Shown here piece after piece: positions 58,715-64,000 of a DNA stretch of 64,000 bases. Below the pieces are notes generated by a model. The model made no database searches, had not been told where the DNA came from, and saw nothing but the letters and a program-made list of their open reading frames with translations. Position numbers and translations under genes: made by a program. The DNA comes from Xylanimonas cellulosilytica DSM 15894 (GTDB taxonomy: Bacteria; Actinomycetota; Actinomycetes; Actinomycetales; Cellulomonadaceae): positions 2,108,001-2,172,000 of the forward strand of contig NC_013530.1 of assembly GCF_000024965.1 (NCBI RefSeq), written 5' to 3'. The stretch's first letter is position 1. Each line of letters starts with the position of its first letter.

Positions 58715-59362
58715 GTGTCCACGACCGCAACGGCTGCTGCCCCGACTGCTCACCAGCACGTGAGCGTCAACCGACCGAACCCGGTGTCGGTCGGGACCAT
58801 CGTCTGGCTCGCCTCCGAGCTGATGTTCTTCGCCGGGCTCTTCGCGATGTACTTCACGGTCCGTTCCGTGATGGATCCCGCGGAGTGGGCCTCGCAGACC
58901 GAGATGCTGAACGTCCGGTTCGCGCTGCTGAACACCACGATCCTGGTGCTGTCCTCCGCCACCTGCCAGATGGGCGTGCTCGCCGCAGAGCGCTTCAAGC
59001 CGGTCCGGACCGGCCGCCTGCTGCAGGTGTCCCAGTGGGGCATGCACGAGTGGACGACGCTGACGTACCTCATGGGTGCCTTCTTCATCGGCGGCCAGGT
59101 CTTCGAGTACGCGGCCCTCGTCGAGGAGGGCCTGACGATCTCGTCCAGCGCGTACGGCTCCGTCTTCTACCTGACGACCGGCTTCCACGGCCTGCACGTC
59201 GTCGGCGGCCTCATCGCCTTCCTCTTCCTGCTCGGCCGCTCGTTCGCCGCCAAGCGCTTCGGCCACCACGAGGCCACCACCGCGATCGTCACGTCGTACT
59301 ACTGGCACTTCGTCGACGTCGTCTGGATCGCCCTCTTCGCCGTCATCTACCTGCTCCAGTGA
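58715..59362 (+). CDS. ctaE: Cytochrome c oxidase subunit III
   Basis: This is the membrane subunit III of the aa3 oxidase, with [75 protein letters not shown] and [20 protein letters not shown]. The length and five or so helices are normal for actinobacteria. I prefer GTG 58715, with an AATAAT -10-like box (58702-58707) 7 bases upstream; an in-frame ATG at 58706 is possible. It is the first gene of the ctaE-qcrCAB cluster, which supplies the bc-aa3 supercomplex. Confidence 0.9.
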   Translation: MSTTATAAAPTAHQHVSVNRPNPVSVGTIVWLASELMFFAGLFAMYFTVRSVMDPAEWASQTEMLNVRFALLNTTILVLSSATCQMGVLAAERFKPVRTGRLLQVSQWGMHEWTTLTYLMGAFFIGGQVFEYAALVEEGLTISSSAYGSVFYLTTGFHGLHVVGGLIAFLFLLGRSFAAKRFGHHEATTAIVTSYYWHFVDVVWIALFAVIYLLQ

Positions 59363-59417
59363 CGCGACCCACTCCCGTAGACCACCCCACACAAAGCCAC
59401 GAGACGAGGTCACTTTC

Positions 59418-60197
59418 GTGAAGGCACTCGCCGCCCGCAGACACCACCGGGCCGCCCCGGTCGTGCTGCTGCTGCTGGCGCTGCTGGTCACGGGCGGCGC
59501 CTATGCCGCCCTCGCCCCGAGTCCGGCGCAAGCCGCGACCGCCAGCGCCGCGGACATCGAGACCGGACAGAAGCTGTTCCAGGCGAACTGCGCCACCTGC
59601 CACGGCCCCGCCGCCGAGGGCACCGAGATCGCGCCGTCGCTCGTCGGTGTCGGCGCCGCGGCCGTGGACTTCCAGGTGTCGACCGGCCGTATGCCGATGC
59701 AGATGGACGGCCCGCAGGCCGTCGCGAAGCCGCGGCAGATGGACGACGCCCAGACGGCAGCGCTCGCCGCCTACGTGGCCTCGCTCGGTGACGGCCCGGC
59801 GATCCCGACCGATCAGCAGGTCGACCCGGCCGAGGGCGACGCCGCGAACGGCATGGCCCTGTTCCGCACGAACTGCGCGATGTGCCACAACGCCGTCGGT
59901 GCCGGCGGTGCGCTGTCCCAGGGCAAGTTCGCTCCGTCGCTGCTGGAGACGTCGGACCGCAACATCTACCAGGCCATGATCACCGGCCCGCAGTCGATGC
60001 CGGTCTTCAACGACGCCACGATCACGCCCGAGGGCAAGCGCGACATCATCGCGTTCCTCGCCGAGCAGGACAAGGGCACGGCGGGCGGTAACCCGCTGGG
60101 CGGCCTCGGCCCGGTGGCCGAGGGCCTGTGGGCGTGGGTGCTCGGTCTGGCCGTCCTGATCGGCGGCGCCGTCTGGATGGGAGCAAAGTCCTCGTGA
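59418..60197 (+). CDS. qcrC: Cytochrome bc complex di-heme cytochrome c subunit
   Basis: This is a fused di-heme cytochrome c. A membrane helix near residues 13-32 anchors the N-terminus. Two c-type heme motifs, NCATCHGPAAEG and NCAMCHNAVGAG, lie at about 55 and 155. A C-terminal membrane helix (LWAWVLGLAVLIGGAVWMG) follows. It replaces soluble cytochrome c in actinobacteria by passing electrons directly to oxidase. The stop overlaps qcrA (GTGA). Confidence 0.93.
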   Translation: MKALAARRHHRAAPVVLLLLALLVTGGAYAALAPSPAQAATASAADIETGQKLFQANCATCHGPAAEGTEIAPSLVGVGAAAVDFQVSTGRMPMQMDGPQAVAKPRQMDDAQTAALAAYVASLGDGPAIPTDQQVDPAEGDAANGMALFRTNCAMCHNAVGAGGALSQGKFAPSLLETSDRNIYQAMITGPQSMPVFNDATITPEGKRDIIAFLAEQDKGTAGGNPLGGLGPVAEGLWAWVLGLAVLIGGAVWMGAKSS

Positions 60198-61243
60198 GCG
60201 AGAGCAAGAACCACCCCGCCTCCACCGAGGTGGGCCACGCCCACGCCGGTGGCGAGGTCGTGCACGCCGACCGCTTCCCGGACCCGGGCGTCCCGGAGCA
60301 CAAGCCGCGTCTGACCGACACCGACCCAAAGGCTGCCAAGCGCGCCGAGCGGATCGTCACCCTCCTGTTCACGATCTCCGCGCTGGGCACGATCGCCACC
60401 CTCGTCGCCTACTTCGCGGTCCGGCCCGACGGGACCACGGAGGGCGTCCGCCTGTCCACGCTCCTGCTGGGCGTGAGCATGGCCGTGTCGCTGCTCGGCA
60501 TCGGCATCGCCGCGGTCCACTGGGCCAAGTCGCTCATGTCGAACCACGAGTACGTCGACGACCGGCACACCACCGCCACCTCGGCCGAGGCGCGGGAAGT
60601 CGCCGTGATCGCCCTGCAGCAGGGTGTCGAGGACTCCGGCATCGCCCGCCGCGGCGTGCTCAAGGGTGCCGCGTTCGGCGCGATCGCGCTGTTCCCGCTG
60701 ACCGTCGCGGTGCCGCTCATCAGCTCGGTCGGCGACGACTGGGACGTGAGCAAGTTCCGCCACACGCTGTGGCGCAAGGGCGTCCGCCTCGCCACGGACC
60801 CCGACGGCCGACCGCTCAAGGCGGCCGACCTGACGATCGGCTCCGTCGCGCACATCCAGCCGGACGTGCCGCTGGAGGAGCGCGAGACCCACCACTGGAT
60901 CACGGAGAAGGCGAAGGCCATCGTCCTGCTGGTGCGCCTCAACCCGGACGACATCCGCTCCGAGCAACGCGAGGGCGCGTCCTACGAGGGCATCGTCGCG
61001 TACTCGAAGGTCTGCACGCACGTCGGCTGCCCCGTCGCGCTGTACGAGCAGCAGACGCACCATCTGCTGTGCCCGTGCCACCAGTCGACGTTCGACATCG
61101 CCGACGGCGCCAAGGTGGTCTTCGGCCCGGCCAAGCGTCCACTCCCCCAGCTGCCCATCACCGTCGACGACGAGGGGTACCTTGTCGCTGAGGACGACTT
61201 CTCCGAGCCGATCGGCCCGAGCTACTGGGAGCGCCTGAAGTGA
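60194..61243 (+). CDS. qcrA: Rieske iron-sulfur subunit of cytochrome bc complex
   Basis: There are three membrane segments in the N-terminal half (IVTLLFTISALGTIATLVAY, TLLLGVSMAVSLLGIGIAAV, AAFGAIALFPLTVAVPLISS). The C-terminal Rieske domain has the 2Fe-2S ligands in VCTHVGCPVAL and CPCHQSTFD. The length (349) and three-helix layout are typical of actinobacterial QcrA. It is coupled at both ends by GTGA overlaps. Confidence 0.95.
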   Translation: MSESKNHPASTEVGHAHAGGEVVHADRFPDPGVPEHKPRLTDTDPKAAKRAERIVTLLFTISALGTIATLVAYFAVRPDGTTEGVRLSTLLLGVSMAVSLLGIGIAAVHWAKSLMSNHEYVDDRHTTATSAEAREVAVIALQQGVEDSGIARRGVLKGAAFGAIALFPLTVAVPLISSVGDDWDVSKFRHTLWRKGVRLATDPDGRPLKAADLTIGSVAHIQPDVPLEERETHHWITEKAKAIVLLVRLNPDDIRSEQREGASYEGIVAYSKVCTHVGCPVALYEQQTHHLLCPCHQSTFDIADGAKVVFGPAKRPLPQLPITVDDEGYLVAEDDFSEPIGPSYWERLK

Positions 61244-62967
61244 GCACCTCCGCAGCGAGCACTCCGAGCTCGCGCCCGTCCAAGAAGTACACGCAACCGA
61301 CGACGCCGGCCGGCAAGGCGGCCGACTACCTCGACCAGCGCACCGGCATCGGTGTGGCGGTCAAGGAGTTCGCGCGCAAGGTGTTCCCGGACCACTGGTC
61401 CTTCATGCTCGGCGAGATCGCGCTGTTCTCGTTCGTCGTCCTGCTCATCACGGGCGTCTTCCTCGCGCTGTTCTTCCAGCCGTCGATGGCGCTGGTGCGC
61501 TGGGAGGGCGACCTGCCGCAGCTCCACGGCCAGCTCATGTCGGTCGCGTTCGCGTCCACCCTCGACATCTCCTTCGAGGTGCGCGGCGGTCTGCTGATGC
61601 GGCAGATCCACCACTGGGCGGCGCTGATCTTCATGGCGTCGATCGTCGTGCACATGATGCGCGTGTTCTTCACCGGCGCGTTCCGCAAGCCGCGCGAGCT
61701 CAACTGGCTCGTCGGCGCCACGCTGATGATCCTCGGCCTCGCCGCCGGGTTCTCCGGCTACTCGCTCCCCGACGACGTGCTCTCGGGCAACGGCCTGCGC
61801 ATCACCGACGGCGTCGTGAAGTCGATCCCGATCATCGGGTCGTACATGTCGTACTTCGTCTTCGGCGGCGAGTTCCCGGGCGAGCACATCGTCGCCCGCC
61901 TGTTCACCGTGCACATCCTGCTCGTGCCCGGGCTGATCCTCGCCCTCATCGGCCTGCACCTGTTCCTCATGGTGCTGCACAAGCACACCCAGTTCCCCGG
62001 TGGCGGCCGCACCGACAAGAACGTCGTCGGCTACCCGGCCCTGCCCGTGTACGTGGCGAAGATGGGTGGCAACTTCTTCTACATCTTCGGTGTGCTGGCG
62101 CTCATGGGCGCGACCATGTCGATCAACTCGGTGTGGAACTACGGCCCGTTCGACCCGTCGCCGGTGTCCGCGGGCGCCCAACCCGACTGGTACATGCTGT
62201 TCCTCGAGGGTGCGCTGCGCCTGATGCCCGGCCAGACGGAGATCGTCCTCCCGGGCGACTTCACGCTCTCCCTGAACGTGCTGATCCCGGCCGTCGTGAT
62301 CCCGGGTCTCCTGTTCACCTTCCTGCTCGCCTACCCCTTCCTGGAGGCGAAGGTCACCGGTGACCACCGCGAGCACCACGTGCTCGACCGTCCCCGCAAC
62401 GTGCCGGTGCGCACGGCGCTCGGTGTCGCGTTCCTGACGGCGTTCATCATCCTGGCTCTCGCGGGCTCGAACGACCTGATCGCCACGCACTTCAGCCTCT
62501 CGATCAACGCGATCACGTGGGCGTTCCGCGTGCTGCTGTTCCTCGGCCCGTGGTTCGCGTTCTGGGTCACCAAGCGTCTGTGCCTGGGGCTGCAGCGCAA
62601 GGACCGCGAGCTGGTGCTCCACGGGCACGAGTCCGGGCGCATCGTCCGCTTCGCGTCCGGCGAGTACATCGAGGTGCACACGCCGCTCGAGGAGCAGGAG
62701 CGCTGGCTCCGCGTCAACTACGAGGCCCACCGCCCGCTCGAGCTCGCGCCCGCAGCCGACGCCCGCGGCGTCAAGCGCAAGGGTTACGCCCGCGAGAAGG
62801 TGTGGCACAACATCTCGCGGTTCTTCTACGAGGACCGCGTCGAGCCGGTCACCCCGGCCGAGCTGGCCGCCGCGCACGCCCACGGCGAGCACGATGCGAT
62901 CAGCTCCGGCCAGGACGAGCACGCGGCTCTGCCGGCCGGGGCCACCCGCACCGAGCAGGAGCGCTGA
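61240..62967 (+). CDS. qcrB: Cytochrome b subunit of cytochrome bc complex
   Basis: This is the quinol-oxidising cytochrome b, with b-heme histidines in the hydrophobic core (IHHWAALIFMASIVVHMMRV and FTVHILLVPGLILALIGLHL). The Qo-type loop has GYSLPDDVLSGNGLRITDG. A long C-terminal cytoplasmic tail (EEQERWLRVNYEAHRPLELA onward) is typical of actinobacteria. It completes the bc complex with QcrC and QcrA. A hairpin terminator follows. Confidence 0.95.
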   Translation: MSTSAASTPSSRPSKKYTQPTTPAGKAADYLDQRTGIGVAVKEFARKVFPDHWSFMLGEIALFSFVVLLITGVFLALFFQPSMALVRWEGDLPQLHGQLMSVAFASTLDISFEVRGGLLMRQIHHWAALIFMASIVVHMMRVFFTGAFRKPRELNWLVGATLMILGLAAGFSGYSLPDDVLSGNGLRITDGVVKSIPIIGSYMSYFVFGGEFPGEHIVARLFTVHILLVPGLILALIGLHLFLMVLHKHTQFPGGGRTDKNVVGYPALPVYVAKMGGNFFYIFGVLALMGATMSINSVWNYGPFDPSPVSAGAQPDWYMLFLEGALRLMPGQTEIVLPGDFTLSLNVLIPAVVIPGLLFTFLLAYPFLEAKVTGDHREHHVLDRPRNVPVRTALGVAFLTAFIILALAGSNDLIATHFSLSINAITWAFRVLLFLGPWFAFWVTKRLCLGLQRKDRELVLHGHESGRIVRFASGEYIEVHTPLEEQERWLRVNYEAHRPLELAPAADARGVKRKGYAREKVWHNISRFFYEDRVEPVTPAELAAAHAHGEHDAISSGQDEHAALPAGATRTEQER

Positions 62968-62981
62968 ACCCTGACCTGACC

Positions 62982-63036
62982 GACGACGACGGCCCGTGCT
63001 GCTTCCCCTGACGGGGGCGGGACGGGTCGTCGCGTC
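62982..63036 (+). terminator. Hairpin downstream of qcrB
   Basis: GACGACGACGGCCCGT (62982-62997) pairs imperfectly with ACGGGTCGTCGCGTC (63022-63036); a GC-rich loop lies between and ATTC follows. Confidence 0.5.
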
Positions 63037-63087
63037 ATTCATCACCGGCCGCCGTCCGACGGCCGGAACAGCAACAGGAGGAAGTTG

Positions 63088-63717
63088 ATGGCTGTCTACA
63101 CGCTCCCTGACCTGAACTACGACTACGCGGCCCTCGAGCCCCACATCTCGGGGCGCATCATGGAGCTGCACCACTCCAAGCACCACGCCGCCTACGTGGC
63201 AGGGGCCAACACGGCGCTGGAGAAGCTCGCCGACGCCCGCGACAAGGGCGACCTCGCCGCCGTGAACCTGCACGAGAAGAACCTCGCGTTCAACCTGGGC
63301 GGGCACGTCAACCACTCGGCGTTCTGGACGAACCTCTCCCCCGAGGGCGGCGGTGAGCCGACCGGCGAGATCGGTGCCGCGATCGACCAGGACTTCGGCT
63401 CGTTCGAGAAGTTCAAGGCGCACTTCGCCGCGGTCGCCGCAGGCGTCCAGGGCTCCGGCTGGGCCATCCTCGCGTGGGACTCCATCGGTCAGAAGCTCAT
63501 CATCGTGCAGCTCTACGACCAGCAGGGCAACATCGCGCTCGGCCTGGTGCCGATCGTTCTCCTCGACTGCTGGGAGCACGCGTACTACCTCGACTACCAG
63601 AACGTGCGCGCGGACTACGTCTCCGCCTGGTGGAACGTGGTGAACTGGGCCGACGCGGACGCCCGCCTCGCCCGCGCCAAGACGCAGACCGCCGGGCTCA
63701 TCGTCCCGTCGCTCTGA
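63088..63717 (+). CDS. sodA: Superoxide dismutase (Mn/Fe)
   Basis: This is a Mn/Fe SOD of 209 residues: [19 protein letters not shown] at the N-terminus and metal-ligand histidines in [13 protein letters not shown] and [10 protein letters not shown]. The C-terminal [20 protein letters not shown] contains the Asp and His ligands. The [10 protein letters not shown] segment fits the Mn form but metal use is not certain. AGGAGG lies at 63076-63081, 6 bases before the ATG at 63088. The strong terminator after the stop shows it is monocistronic. Confidence 0.95.
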   Translation: MAVYTLPDLNYDYAALEPHISGRIMELHHSKHHAAYVAGANTALEKLADARDKGDLAAVNLHEKNLAFNLGGHVNHSAFWTNLSPEGGGEPTGEIGAAIDQDFGSFEKFKAHFAAVAAGVQGSGWAILAWDSIGQKLIIVQLYDQQGNIALGLVPIVLLDCWEHAYYLDYQNVRADYVSAWWNVVNWADADARLARAKTQTAGLIVPSL

Positions 63718-63728
63718 TACGCGTCCGC

Positions 63729-63762
63729 TCGAACGCCCCCCGCCCGACGGCGGGGGGCGTTC
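63729..63762 (+). terminator. Strong terminator after sodA
   Basis: A perfect 15-bp stem (CGAACGCCCCCCGCC and its complement) with a 4-base loop is followed by TCGTCTC. Confidence 0.85.
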
Positions 63763-63795
63763 GTCGTCTCGGCACCGTGACGCGTGGACCCGTTG

Positions 63796-64000
63796 TCATC
63801 TGCTCAGCTCGTGCAGGAGGTCCTCGAAGGCGGTGCGATCGTCTGCGGTGTCACCGTGCGGCCCGGCGAACCAGGTCGCGTACTGGCTGATCTCATCGAG
63901 TCGCCATTCCACGTCGAACAGCTCGAGCATCAGGCGATCTCCACGGTTCAGGGCCCGAAGATCTCGCTCGGCCGGAGCGAGCCTCAACGTCTCCCAGTCG
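63796..64000 (-). CDS. Hypothetical protein, N-terminus cut by window edge
   Basis: The visible C-terminal part reads LAPAERDLRALNRGDRLMLE, LFDVEWRLDEISQYATWFAG and ends DLLHELSR. The frame is open to base 64000, so the start is unknown. It is acidic and helical with aromatic residues. I recognise no family. Confidence 0.5.
   Translation of the reverse strand, partial: DWETLRLAPAERDLRALNRGDRLMLELFDVEWRLDEISQYATWFAGPHGDTADDRTAFEDLLHELSR

Overview
The window is very GC-rich, densely packed DNA from an actinobacterium. The signs are a Pkn-type Ser/Thr kinase with PASTA repeats, class II DAHP synthase, a QcrCAB cytochrome bc complex with a di-heme cytochrome c subunit, an Rv2175c homologue, DUF7455 beside a GyrB/ParE subunit and sigma-A, frequent GTG starts and many apparently leaderless promoters. 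A Micrococcales lineage such as Cellulomonadaceae or Promicromonosporaceae is my inference; no rRNA or lineage marker in the window proves it.

Region 1 (1-15940, all minus strand) is most of a contractile injection system (eCIS/phage-tail-like particle) locus. In transcription order it holds a BTAD/SARP-like regulator, a DUF4255 (Pvc16-like) protein, a 388-residue accessory protein, a giant 1117-residue sheath, a tube, a second 686-residue sheath, a second tube, a 61-residue protein, a LysM adaptor, a gpD-like hub, a gpV-like spike, an unknown 254-residue protein, gp25, a baseplate J protein and a cut-off propeller-like protein. Most genes overlap by 1-4 bases, so this is one operon. No tape measure, second baseplate wedge or AAA+ ATPase is present; these would be expected to the left of base 1. 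The large sheath carries about 500 extra residues of degenerate beta modules that also occur in the 388-residue protein. This is the most unusual part of the window.

Region 2 (16000-34900) is accessory and regulatory. It has a lipoprotein, GNAT, DUF805, a TetR/ABC exporter pair with a palindromic operator, a CoA-disulfide reductase-rhodanese fusion with a CstR-like persulfide sensor and operator, an acyl-CoA ligase behind a perfect inverted repeat, an SPFH protein with a ribbon-helix-helix protein, VOC, Rrf2, an FMN/flavin reductase pair behind a cysteine-rich leader peptide, a MatC-like permease behind a 23-bp hairpin, an RDD protein, a DUF2975/XRE pair, an ECF42 sigma factor with its DGPF/YCII partner, and a DUF6580/DUF4430 pair.

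Region 3 (34968-57915) is mainly chromosomal housekeeping: ParE/GyrB, DUF7455, an FAD oxidoreductase, sigma-A, UspA, DUF4192, a polyprenyl diphosphate synthase, the Rv2175c/PknL-like kinase pair, AroG, PPi-type phosphofructokinase, an acyltransferase, a ROK glucokinase, a long-chain acyl-CoA ligase, a DEDDh exonuclease/UvrC-like protein, a stand-alone AsnC ligand-binding protein and TrpD. Two repeat regions lie here: a REP-like array (48381-48570) and a 91-bp tandem repeat (56411-56814).

Region 4 (58036-64000) is respiratory: a receiver-like protein, CtaE (oxidase subunit III), QcrC-QcrA-QcrB, a Mn/Fe superoxide dismutase, and a hypothetical gene cut by the right edge. No tRNA, rRNA, CRISPR array, transposase or integrase was seen.
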